Assembly (NCBI GenBank): GCA_052035295.1
Contig: JBPOHS010000015.1
Span: 1 to 64,000 of the forward strand
From: HdN1 sp052035295
Lineage (GTDB): Bacteria > Pseudomonadota > Gammaproteobacteria > Pseudomonadales > Ketobacteraceae
DNA: 64,000 nt
Reading direction: 5' to 3'
Below, piece after piece: positions 54,304 through 62,901 of this stretch (the stretch's first letter is position 1; every line of letters starts with the position of its first letter). The notes below the pieces were generated by a model. It saw only the letters and a list, made by a program, of their open reading frames with translations, did not search any database and had not been told where the DNA came from. The translations under genes were made by a program, and so were the position numbers.

Positions 54304-55584
54304 ATGACAGTTTCCGGATGCGAAGTCAGACCGAAGCGCCTGCCCATGGCAGGCAACAGGGTGGGGTCGTGCGGCGATGAGTTTCCCGGTCAGCCTAACG
54401 ATGAGTGGCTGCGGCTGGCAGGGGCTCGCGTTTGTTTCGTGATCAATTCCCTCGAAGGCGGCGGCGCGGAGCGGGTGTTTTCAGCGTTGATAAACCGCGT
54501 ACAGTCGCAGTTGCTCGTGAGTGATATTGATGTCGTACTGTTGGACGACCGCCGGCATCGTTATGAGATACAGGCGAAAGTGAGTCTGTTTCCCTTGTTG
54601 AGTGACGGAAGTTTTCTCGACAGTGGATTGCGCTTCAGGGCCTATCTTGCTGCGCGGCGCCCGACGGTGGTCGTCAGCTTTCTTACGCGCGCCAATTATC
54701 TTTCCGTGTATTTTGCAAAACGGTACGGTTATCGCTGCATTATCAGCGAAAGAAGCGACACCCAGGGGCGATTGGGCAAAGGCCCCGCTGGCTGGCTCAA
54801 GAAATCATTGGTGCGCATGCTGTATCCGCGAGCTGACCACGTGATCGCGGTGTCTGAAGGCATTCGTTGTAATCTTGTGGCTGATTTTCAGCTTGATCGT
54901 GAAGTCGTTAGCGTGATTTCGAACCCCTGTGACATCGATATGTTGCACCGTATGTCGTCGCAATCCTCGGAACTGAATCAGGATGCGCGGTTGCAGAACG
55001 GATTTGTCGTGGCGGTGGGACGCCTGATTGGCACCAAACGGTTTGATGTGTTGTTGCGTGCGTATGCCTGGGGTGGATTTCAATTGCCATTGGTGATTTT
55101 GGGAGAGGGTCCCCGCCTGAAGGCCCTGCAGTTGCTTGCCAATGAGCTCGGTGTGGCTGATCGAGTCATTTTTGCCGGGTTTCTCGCCAATCCTTATACA
55201 GTGATGGCGAAAGCGTCGCTGTATGTGTTGTGTTCCGAGCTGGAGGGGTTCCCCAACGGGTTGATCGAGGCGATGGGGCTCGGTATACCGGTGATCGCTA
55301 CCAATTGCCATCACGGTCCGGCTGAAATCATCGACGAAGCGCTGGTGACCTCCGTCATCGGGGTTTACCAGGGTAAACATGGGCTGTTGGTGCCAACCGG
55401 TGATGCCGGCGCGTTGGCGGCGGCCATGCATCAAGTACTGGGAAGCACGGCGCTGCAGTCGTTTCTCGCGGGCAGAGCGCGTCGACGTGCCCAGGATTTC
55501 AGCGTGAGCGGGTCGGTCATGAGGTATGCGGCAGTTATCAACAATGAACTCATGAATTCAGCAAAGCAGGGGAGAGCTGCATGA
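54304..55584 (+). CDS. GT4-family glycosyltransferase
   Basis: Cytosolic GT-B glycosyltransferase, 426 residues, first gene of the polysaccharide locus. N-terminal VCFVINSLEGGGAERVFS is the usual acceptor-side start, VVAVGRLIGTKRFDVLLRAY opens the donor domain, and the EX7E nucleotide-sugar motif is intact (EGFPNGLIEAMG). Sequence resembles WaaG/PglJ-type enzymes. Start ATG 54304 is preferred because AAGGA lies 11 bases upstream; the ATG at 54292 overlaps that site. The first 38 residues precede the domain and are unusual. Donor and acceptor unknown. Confidence 0.85.
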   Translation: MTVSGCEVRPKRLPMAGNRVGSCGDEFPGQPNDEWLRLAGARVCFVINSLEGGGAERVFSALINRVQSQLLVSDIDVVLLDDRRHRYEIQAKVSLFPLLSDGSFLDSGLRFRAYLAARRPTVVVSFLTRANYLSVYFAKRYGYRCIISERSDTQGRLGKGPAGWLKKSLVRMLYPRADHVIAVSEGIRCNLVADFQLDREVVSVISNPCDIDMLHRMSSQSSELNQDARLQNGFVVAVGRLIGTKRFDVLLRAYAWGGFQLPLVILGEGPRLKALQLLANELGVADRVIFAGFLANPYTVMAKASLYVLCSELEGFPNGLIEAMGLGIPVIATNCHHGPAEIIDEALVTSVIGVYQGKHGLLVPTGDAGALAAAMHQVLGSTALQSFLAGRARRRAQDFSVSGSVMRYAAVINNELMNSAKQGRAA

Positions 55585-56933
55585 CGCCGGTTGCCTGGAT
55601 GGCTATTGCGGCACCAGTGTCGGCCGTCTGTGCGGGGTGGGTGCTGGTGGACCTGCGCCGCCAGGCCATGCCGCGTGTGTTGGTCTTTGTCGTATTGGCC
55701 GTATTCTTCAGGTTTTTGCTGTCTGCTTTCCATCCCGTCACATTTCCCCCTGTCGTGGGTCCGTTTTCCATTAATGCTCTTTACTCGCTGCTGGTGATTG
55801 CGGTCGGTTTCCTGGTGATCGATCGACGTTTGTTGCGTCTGCAGTTCTTGATGCCGGTGTATTTCCTGATTTTGCTGACCCTGGTAAGTGCCGTTTATAA
55901 CCACAGCGTGAAAGACTCGATCCAGAGCCTGCTCAAGTGGCTGTTTTTCATTGTGATAGCGCTGGCCGTCTATGAGTCGGTGCTGAAGGTGGGGCGCGGT
56001 ATCGTGCTCGAAAAGCTTTGTTTGAGTTTCAGCATTCCTCTGGTGCTGCAATTGCTTTCGGTAGTGCTGGGACATACCAAGGACACCGAAAACGACGGAT
56101 CAGTAAGCTACGTCGGGGGTTACAGTCATGAAGCCGTCTTTTCCGTGATGATGATTTCAGGGCTGTTGATTGCTGCATTGCGTCAGTTCAGCTATCCGTT
56201 GCCGCGCTCCCGCAGGTGGGGCTGGTTGCCTTTGTTGTTTGCCGTCTGTGTAGCACTGACCAATTACCGGACCAATATCCTGTCGATGCTGTTGCCCTTC
56301 GGTGGGTACCTGTTTTTCCGGTTTGTCTATCGTGGTTTGCCCGTGATCAAGGTCGTTTCCTTGATGGCTATGGTGTCGGTACTGGTTCTGTTGCCCCTGG
56401 TGGATCTTGAGGGCGTTGTCGGACGCTTTGCCGAAATCGGTACGGTGCTTGATTCTTCGGCAGAATTGGTAAAATCCCCACTTTATTATACGGAATGGGA
56501 ACAGGATTATTTTTCCGCGCGGGTGTATATCTGGAGCCAGTATATCGATGCGTATTTGCAAGGTAACACCGTGCAACATTTGTTGGGTCTCGGTGCAGAT
56601 ACCTGGAGCCAGTATTTTGAAAAATACGCTCACAATACGTTTGTGTCCTATCTCTACGAGCTGGGTGTGTTCGGTTGTCTTGGCATCGCCTATTTTTTCC
56701 TGCGCAGCCTGATTCGTTGCCTGGCGTCTGACATGACGGTATACGCTGTCCTGCTGGCGCTCAGCCTGGTCGGATTCCTCATCATGAATTTGGGTACCAT
56801 GCCGCTTTGGCAAATTGAGGGCATGATCCTCTTTGCCGTTCTCAATGCACTCGTATGGGAGTTGGGTTTGCGTAATCGGGCCAACGCCACGGTTGCCGAT
56901 GCCTCACTGAATAATGGAGTGGCGCAAGCTTAG
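55581..56933 (+). CDS. Wzy/O-antigen-ligase-like membrane protein
   Basis: Integral membrane protein of 450 residues with about ten to twelve helices and one large periplasmic loop (about 285-355), the layout of Wzy polymerases and WaaL-type ligases. The short ALTNYRTN segment before the loop and the HNTFVSYLYELGVFG stretch after it are typical of the family. In a locus with a Wzx-type flippase it most likely polymerises repeat units. Its start overlaps the preceding stop (ATGA). Confidence 0.78.
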   Translation: MTPVAWMAIAAPVSAVCAGWVLVDLRRQAMPRVLVFVVLAVFFRFLLSAFHPVTFPPVVGPFSINALYSLLVIAVGFLVIDRRLLRLQFLMPVYFLILLTLVSAVYNHSVKDSIQSLLKWLFFIVIALAVYESVLKVGRGIVLEKLCLSFSIPLVLQLLSVVLGHTKDTENDGSVSYVGGYSHEAVFSVMMISGLLIAALRQFSYPLPRSRRWGWLPLLFAVCVALTNYRTNILSMLLPFGGYLFFRFVYRGLPVIKVVSLMAMVSVLVLLPLVDLEGVVGRFAEIGTVLDSSAELVKSPLYYTEWEQDYFSARVYIWSQYIDAYLQGNTVQHLLGLGADTWSQYFEKYAHNTFVSYLYELGVFGCLGIAYFFLRSLIRCLASDMTVYAVLLALSLVGFLIMNLGTMPLWQIEGMILFAVLNALVWELGLRNRANATVADASLNNGVAQA

Positions 56934-57004
56934 GACGAAGCAGCCTCTCACACCGCGCGAATCCAGGACGGATTCGGAATCTCACAAAAACAAGGAGAGT
57001 TCTG

Positions 57005-58135
57005 ATGCGAATAGCATTTGTTGGTGGTCGCGGGCTGGGTTCAAATTATGGCGGCGTGGAGCATGCGATTCGCGAAATTGCGACACGTCTTGCCAGCGAA
57101 AACGCGTTTGATGTTGATGTGTATGGGCGTGGGGAGCAAACCGGCTTTTCAATCCATGAAGCGGCTCCGGGATTGTTCAGGGTAGGTGCTCCGCGATGGT
57201 TGTCACGATTTGAAGGCAATGCCATGCTGGCGTTGTTCTGTTGTTTCCACTCGCTGCTATTTCGCAGACCGCAGGTCATGCTGCTGTTTGCCTCTGGGCC
57301 AAGCCTGCTTGCGATTTTTGCACGCCTGTTGCGTGTGAAGGTCATCACCGCCTTGCGCTCGATCGACAGCCAGCGGGATAAATTTGGCTGGGTGAGCGTA
57401 GTGGTCTTGCGTATGGGTGAACGCAGCGCTCTGTCGGTAGCCGACGAATGCACGGTCAACAGTCTGGAAATGTACCGTCACTTTGATGGTATCGAACGGG
57501 GGCTCCATTACATTCCGAATGGTGCTTCGGCCAGTGACAAAGGTTCGGATTCGGTGTTGGCGCACTATGGTCTCATTACCGAGCGCTATGTCCTGTTTGC
57601 TGCCCGGCTGGACGAGGCCAAACGACTGCATGTTTTGCTGGAGGCCTATGGGCGATTGCCCGAGGATAAACGCCTGCCACTGGTGATTGCCGGAGGTGAG
57701 TGCCGGAATCCGCAGTATGAATCCCGATTGCGGGAACAGAATTGCACGGGCGTGCATTTCATTGGCCACGTGGATCGGAATGTGCTGGATCCGCTGATGC
57801 GGAACTGCGCGATGTTTGTTTTACCGTCGATACGTGAAGGCATGTCGAACAGCTTGCTGGCGGCCATGTATGCCGGTCGTTGTGTTCTGTGTTCCGATAT
57901 CGAATCGAATCGGGATGTGGTGCAGCGACCCGAAGCGCTGTTTCGTGTTGACGATGTCACCGATCTGGCGGAGAAATTGCAATACTATTGTTCGAATGCG
58001 CTGGCCAGACAACAGTGTGGCCAGCAGTTGCAGCAGATTGCGGCTCAACAATTTTGTTGGGATACCACCGCATGCAGTTACCGAGACTTGATTCTGGCAA
58101 CATGCGGCATGGCAACGAGGGTGGCTGATACCTGA
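57005..58135 (+). CDS. GT4-family glycosyltransferase with altered EX7E
   Basis: GT-B glycosyltransferase, 376 residues, starting MRIAFVGGRGLGSNYGGVEH with the glycine-rich acceptor loop. The donor domain opens VLFAARLDEAKRLHVLLEAYG. The usual EX7E pair reads EGMSNSLLA, so the second Glu is replaced by Ala; some active GT4 enzymes tolerate this. GGAG lies ahead of the ATG. Forms part of the polysaccharide operon, 71 bases after the Wzy-type gene. Confidence 0.83.
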   Translation: MRIAFVGGRGLGSNYGGVEHAIREIATRLASENAFDVDVYGRGEQTGFSIHEAAPGLFRVGAPRWLSRFEGNAMLALFCCFHSLLFRRPQVMLLFASGPSLLAIFARLLRVKVITALRSIDSQRDKFGWVSVVVLRMGERSALSVADECTVNSLEMYRHFDGIERGLHYIPNGASASDKGSDSVLAHYGLITERYVLFAARLDEAKRLHVLLEAYGRLPEDKRLPLVIAGGECRNPQYESRLREQNCTGVHFIGHVDRNVLDPLMRNCAMFVLPSIREGMSNSLLAAMYAGRCVLCSDIESNRDVVQRPEALFRVDDVTDLAEKLQYYCSNALARQQCGQQLQQIAAQQFCWDTTACSYRDLILATCGMATRVADT

Positions 58136-58185
58136 GTCGCCGACCGCGCAGGCTGGAATGCAAGAGGTATTAACAGGAGGAAGTA

Positions 58186-59463
58186 ATGAAAGCGGATATG
58201 ATCATTCAGGGAAAACAGATTCCCTCAGGCAAGGTGGTTGTCAGTGGCGCCAAGAACTCGGCCACGCGACTCCTTGCAGCAGCCATGACCTCGTCGGAAA
58301 ATGTTCGTATCCGGAATTTCCCGACCCATCTGGTGGATGCGGTTGCGAAAATCCGCTTTATGCGCGATCTTGGTGCGAACGTCGAAGTTGACGACGAGGC
58401 CTCGACCATTGAGGTGCAAACGTCCCGTCTGGCGCTGTCTGCCGATCTCGACTACAACGTGCCGATTCGCACCACCTATCTGCTGGCTGCCGGTCAGCTC
58501 GCACGCAATGGTGAAGCCCGTGTGCCGTATCCCGGTGGGTGCCGCATTGGCAACCGTGGTTACGACCTGCACATCATGGTCTGGCAGGCTCTGGGTTGCA
58601 AAGTCACCGAAGAAGACACGTTCATCCGCATCGAAGGCAAACTGAAAGGCAACCTGATCGACTTCCCGATATCCACGGTCGGCGGGACTGAAAACGCGCT
58701 GATTTGCGCCGCCGTTGCCGAAGGTGATACCGAGATTCGCAACGCTTATGTGTCCCCTGAAGTTCTGGACCTGATCCTTTTGCTGCGTGAAATGGGCGCT
58801 CAGATCGAGAATTTCGGTAACAGCCTCATTAAAGTGCGTGGTTGTGGCGGATTGCTGCGTGGTGCATCATTTCAGGTCATGCCCGACCGTATCGAAGCAC
58901 TTACGTGGATGGTGTTCGCCGTGATGACCGGCGGCGAGATCCGGGTAGAAGGGGTTCCTTTCGAGCATATGCAGGCGCCCATGCTGCACCTGCAGGAAGC
59001 CGGTATCGATATTTTCCGCAATTCCAGACACGCCTACATCAATCCCAACTGTGTCAGTGACGCCGGAATACAGCCCTTTGAACTTGCCTGCGGCACGCAT
59101 CCGGGTGTGATTTCCGACATGCAGTCGTTCTACACCTTGCTCGGCATGCAGGCCAAGGGCCTGTCGCGTATTTACGACTATCGTTATCCGGAGCGCATCG
59201 CTTATGCGCGCGAGCTGAACAAGTTTTCTCCAGGCTCGATCGAGTGCGAACCCGGCAAAATTACTACGCGTGGTAATCTCCCGCTCAAGGGTGCCAATGT
59301 CACTTCGACTGACCTGCGTGGCAGCATGGCGTTGGTCATGTGTGCCTTCTGCGCTGAAGGTGAGAGCTACATCCATGGTGTAGACCTTGCGCTGCGCGGT
59401 TACAACGACCTCGCCGGCAAGTTGAGATCGTTGGGATTGCAATTCCAGGTGATTGAAGCCTGA
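58186..59463 (+). CDS. MurA-like enolpyruvyl transferase, polysaccharide-locus paralogue
   Basis: EPSP-synthase-fold enzyme related to UDP-GlcNAc 1-carboxyvinyltransferase, which adds enolpyruvate to O3 of UDP-GlcNAc. Catalytic residues of MurA are kept: Lys-Asn in SGAKNSATRLL, the active-site Cys and following Arg in PGGCRIGNRGYDLHI, and the Asp in HPGVISDMQ. It differs clearly from housekeeping MurA in many other positions. 425 residues, full length. Location between glycosyltransferases and directly before a MurB-like gene (14 bases) means the pair probably makes a lactyl-ether sugar nucleotide for the exopolysaccharide. GGAGGAA precedes the ATG. Essential murA is expected elsewhere in the genome. 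Confidence 0.85.
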   Translation: MKADMIIQGKQIPSGKVVVSGAKNSATRLLAAAMTSSENVRIRNFPTHLVDAVAKIRFMRDLGANVEVDDEASTIEVQTSRLALSADLDYNVPIRTTYLLAAGQLARNGEARVPYPGGCRIGNRGYDLHIMVWQALGCKVTEEDTFIRIEGKLKGNLIDFPISTVGGTENALICAAVAEGDTEIRNAYVSPEVLDLILLLREMGAQIENFGNSLIKVRGCGGLLRGASFQVMPDRIEALTWMVFAVMTGGEIRVEGVPFEHMQAPMLHLQEAGIDIFRNSRHAYINPNCVSDAGIQPFELACGTHPGVISDMQSFYTLLGMQAKGLSRIYDYRYPERIAYARELNKFSPGSIECEPGKITTRGNLPLKGANVTSTDLRGSMALVMCAFCAEGESYIHGVDLALRGYNDLAGKLRSLGLQFQVIEA

Positions 59464-59477
59464 CAAAGGGAGCATGG

Positions 59478-60563
59478 ATGAATACCGATTTTGTTGTTCG
59501 GGAAGCCGACAGGGGCACCATGACACCGCACCACTACCTGAATCCGCGATTGCTGGCACGACTCGAAAGCGTGCAGGACCTGGACGTGCATTTCGATGTT
59601 GATCTGGCAGCGTGCAGTCGTTGGAAAATAGGCGGTCGCGCCGACTGTGTGGTGTGCCCGACGACAACCCGCGCCATCCAGGAGGTACTGCGGATTGCCC
59701 TGGAAGAGAAAGTGCCGGTCGCCGTGATTGGATTGACCACGAACTTGCTGTTTGCCACCGAGGGGATCCGCGCCCTGGTCATTCATATTGGCCAGCAATT
59801 CGCCGCGATGAGCATTGACGGGAACCGGGTCACGGGGCAGGCCGGCGTCTGGATACCGGGTTTTGCACGACGGGTTGCCAAGCGTGGTTTGTCCGGCGTG
59901 GAGCACCTGGCAGGCATTCCCGGCACCCTCGGGGGGCTGGTGTGCATGAACGGCGGCAGCCAGCGCCGCGGTATCGGTGATCACCTCACCTGGGTCAAGG
60001 CGCTCGATCCTCAGGGCGAAGAGCATACCTTTGGTCACGAAGAATGTGGGTTTGCTTACCGCTGCTCAGTTTTTCAGCAAAACAGGTATATCATTTGTGA
60101 AGCGGCATTCCAATATGAGCCTGTCGCCGATTCCTGGCCAGTGCGCCGTGAAATGAAACGCATCCTGGAAGACCGGCGGCGCAAGTTCCCCCAGAAACTG
60201 CCCAACTGTGGATCGGTGTTTGTCAGCGATCCTGCGTTGTATGACAGCTTCGGCCCACCGGGCGCCGTGATCGAAAAATGTGGCTTGAAGGGCGTGGCGA
60301 AAGGTGGAGCGCGAATATCACCCATGCATGCCAATTTCATAGTAAACACGGGCCATGCTTCTGCGGAAGATGTCCTTTACCTCATTGACCTGGTCAGAAC
60401 CAAGGTCAAGCAGGTGACCGGTTGCGATTTGCAGGCAGAGGCGAAGTACGTCGACTGCCTGGGGCAATTCACTGCGGCGCATCTCGTGGCGCAGCAGTGG
60501 GTGAACAATGTCAGGGTTGGCATCGATCACGAGGGTGTCCCTGCCCTGGCAGAGAAGGAGTAA
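59478..60563 (+). CDS. MurB-like reductase, polysaccharide-locus paralogue
   Basis: FAD- and NADPH-dependent reductase related to UDP-N-acetylenolpyruvoylglucosamine reductase (361 residues). FAD-domain motifs include WKIGGRADCVVCPTT and LAGIPGTLGGLVCMNGG. Catalytic elements are present: FAYRCSVF, the proton-donor Ser in PNCGSVFV, GGARISPMHANFIVN, and the C-terminal Glu in LQAEAKYVD. It would reduce the enolpyruvyl ether made by the preceding MurA-like enzyme to a lactyl ether. A GGGAG ribosome site lies 6 bases before the ATG. The first 20 or so residues are an extension. Confidence 0.85.
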   Translation: MNTDFVVREADRGTMTPHHYLNPRLLARLESVQDLDVHFDVDLAACSRWKIGGRADCVVCPTTTRAIQEVLRIALEEKVPVAVIGLTTNLLFATEGIRALVIHIGQQFAAMSIDGNRVTGQAGVWIPGFARRVAKRGLSGVEHLAGIPGTLGGLVCMNGGSQRRGIGDHLTWVKALDPQGEEHTFGHEECGFAYRCSVFQQNRYIICEAAFQYEPVADSWPVRREMKRILEDRRRKFPQKLPNCGSVFVSDPALYDSFGPPGAVIEKCGLKGVAKGGARISPMHANFIVNTGHASAEDVLYLIDLVRTKVKQVTGCDLQAEAKYVDCLGQFTAAHLVAQQWVNNVRVGIDHEGVPALAEKE

Positions 60564-60565
60564 TT

Positions 60566-61876
60566 GTGTCCGCGCGTTCGTTTTTTCATGACGGCTTGTC
60601 CGTCTTCATTACCAAGATAGCGGTGATCGGGCTATCGGTTCTCAGTGTCATCATTCAAGCGAGGGCGCTTGGCCCGGATGCTCGTGGTCTGCTGGCGATG
60701 TTGCTCATTTATCCGCAACTGTTGACGTCGGTGGCCGAAGGCGGCATGCGTCAGGCCACGGTCTACTATGTCGGCCGCAAGATCATTCCCGATGCGCAGG
60801 TGTTTGGTGCCTCGATTCTTTACACCTTGGGTTCGTGTGCCATTTTTTCTTCGCTGATTTATTTTTTGCTGTTCAATTCCGGCGAAGATTATACGGTGCT
60901 CATGATGTTGATGGCGTCGGCTTACCTGCCGCTGACCTTGTTCATGAATGCCATTCGTGGGGTCTTTCTGGGCAAGCAGCAGATACGCCAGTTCAACACC
61001 AGCCAATGGCTGCAGAAACTGGTCATGGTGGGATTGCTGGCGGTGCTTTACCTGTTGGATCAGCTCTCGGTGCAAGCCACCATGGGCTGCATTCTGGTCG
61101 GTATGCTGATCGGGTTCATGCCGGCGCTATATCATTTTCTCAAAACCATCTACACGTCCGTGGAATATGATCTGCCCACGCTCTGGCGCATGATACGCAA
61201 GGGGGCCATCTATGCGGCTGCCCTGTTTCTCATTGAAGCCAACTACAAGGTCGATATCTTGTTGCTGGGATGGATGTCGACCAAGGAAGAAGTCGGTCTG
61301 TACTCGGTCGCCGTGCAGGTCGGGGAATTATTGTGGCAATTGCCTGCCGCCATTGGCATTGTCGTTTTTTCCCGTAGCGCCAACGATCAGTCTTCCAAGG
61401 CCTGGGCAGCTGAGCTTGCGCGTTCCATTCGTGTCTCGCTATGGATAACGCTGGCCGGTGGGGCGGTATTGTTCGCTATTGCACCGTACCTGTTTGATTT
61501 GTTCTTTGGCGAGGAATTCCGTGGTGGTGTCAGCATGACGCTCTGGTTGCTGCCGGGGTTGATCATCATGGTCATTTTCAAATTGCTCAACATGGATCTT
61601 GCTGGCAAGGGAAGACCCTGGGTGTCGCTTTACATCATGTTGCCGGCACTCATCCTGAACGTTGTGCTCAATTACCTGTTCATTCCCAAATGGGGCGGCG
61701 ATGGCTCTGCCATGGCATCGTCCATCAGCTATGTATGCGCGGCAATCGTGATGTTGATTACCTATTCCCGCATGCATGACGTGTCTGCGCTGGATTTTGT
61801 CATCATCAGACCCGCCGATGTCCGGCTGCTGGCCAACAAGATTTCCAGCAAACTGTCTGCACGCAAGGAGGCCTGA
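60566..61876 (+). CDS. Wzx-type polysaccharide flippase
   Basis: Integral membrane protein of the MOP/MATE-like superfamily, 436 residues with about twelve to fourteen helices. It flips undecaprenyl-linked repeat units to the periplasm. Start set at GTG 60566 (SARSFFHDGLSVFITKIAVI), directly after the MurB-like stop, with AAGGAG 5 bases upstream; the longer open frame overlaps the MurB-like gene and is not membrane-like. Together with the Wzy-type protein it indicates Wzx/Wzy-dependent export. Confidence 0.85.
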   Translation: MSARSFFHDGLSVFITKIAVIGLSVLSVIIQARALGPDARGLLAMLLIYPQLLTSVAEGGMRQATVYYVGRKIIPDAQVFGASILYTLGSCAIFSSLIYFLLFNSGEDYTVLMMLMASAYLPLTLFMNAIRGVFLGKQQIRQFNTSQWLQKLVMVGLLAVLYLLDQLSVQATMGCILVGMLIGFMPALYHFLKTIYTSVEYDLPTLWRMIRKGAIYAAALFLIEANYKVDILLLGWMSTKEEVGLYSVAVQVGELLWQLPAAIGIVVFSRSANDQSSKAWAAELARSIRVSLWITLAGGAVLFAIAPYLFDLFFGEEFRGGVSMTLWLLPGLIIMVIFKLLNMDLAGKGRPWVSLYIMLPALILNVVLNYLFIPKWGGDGSAMASSISYVCAAIVMLITYSRMHDVSALDFVIIRPADVRLLANKISSKLSARKEA

Positions 61877-61879
61877 AGC

Positions 61880-62860
61880 ATGCATCCGAAAATCCTTATC
61901 GTTTCCGTGTATTACAACCGCGAGAGCATGGTTGATGCTTCGGTGGGCAGTATCGTCAGTCAGCTCGAGCCCGACATGCACCTGATGCTGGTGGACGACG
62001 GTTCGACCGATGGTACCCTGGCGCGGATGAAAGCCTGGGAAGCCGACAATGTAACGATCATGACGCATGCCAATATGGGGTTTGTCCAGTCTATCCGGGC
62101 AGGAATAGATGCAATGCCATGCACCTACATTGCCGTCCACGGGTCGGGGGATCTGGCGTTGCCTGGCCGGTTCCGCAAGCAGGCTGATTACCTGGATGCT
62201 CATCCGGAAACCGGCGTCATCGGTTGTCACTCCCGCTACGAGTATGTGACGGGGGAATTCCCTCCCTACGTCAGCACCATGACCATCTCCGCCAATGCGC
62301 CTGAGCAAATGCTGAAGCAGAATCCGTTTCATCACGGTGAGGTGATGATGCGTCGTGACTGTTACGAACAGGTCGGTGGTTACCGGACATTTTTCAAATT
62401 TGCCCAGGATCGTGACCTGTTCTGCCGCATCAGCCGGATCACTGGCTTCCACATACTCGATGAAGTGCTTTACTCGCGCTTTATCGCTGTACCGGGCAGT
62501 GTCAGTGGCACTCCCAACAAGATTATCGTGCAGCGTTATCTTTCTGATTTTGCCTGTTATTGTCACGCTCAGGTACTGGCAGGAAAACCGGATCCTCTGG
62601 ACGTTCACGGGGTGAGGGCAGCGCTGTTTTGGGCGCCGAGCAAGCGGGTCATGCGCGAGATTTTCAAAAGCACAATGCGATCGATGTATTTTGGCCGGGA
62701 TGCCGATTATGCGTTCTACAAGGATGCGCTGTTGCAGAAGGATCAGCGGGTAACGACACGGTTGATATTGACGTTGACCGAATTGTTTCCTCAGCTGACC
62801 AGTTATATGTTGGGCCTGTATTTCAAACGCAAGGTAGCGAATTTGAATATTTCTACGTGA
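61880..62860 (+). CDS. GT2-family glycosyltransferase
   Basis: GT-A fold glycosyltransferase, 326 residues. Shows the start ILIVSVYYNRESMVDASVGS, the nucleotide-binding LMLVDDGSTDGTLARM, and a region where the usual DxD reads GSGDLALP. It begins 3 bases after the flippase stop. The sugar transferred is unknown. Confidence 0.85.
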   Translation: MHPKILIVSVYYNRESMVDASVGSIVSQLEPDMHLMLVDDGSTDGTLARMKAWEADNVTIMTHANMGFVQSIRAGIDAMPCTYIAVHGSGDLALPGRFRKQADYLDAHPETGVIGCHSRYEYVTGEFPPYVSTMTISANAPEQMLKQNPFHHGEVMMRRDCYEQVGGYRTFFKFAQDRDLFCRISRITGFHILDEVLYSRFIAVPGSVSGTPNKIIVQRYLSDFACYCHAQVLAGKPDPLDVHGVRAALFWAPSKRVMREIFKSTMRSMYFGRDADYAFYKDALLQKDQRVTTRLILTLTELFPQLTSYMLGLYFKRKVANLNIST

Positions 62861-62901
62861 TGGCAGTCATTCCTAACCGTAAACGTCGGGAGTAGTGCAA
62901 C

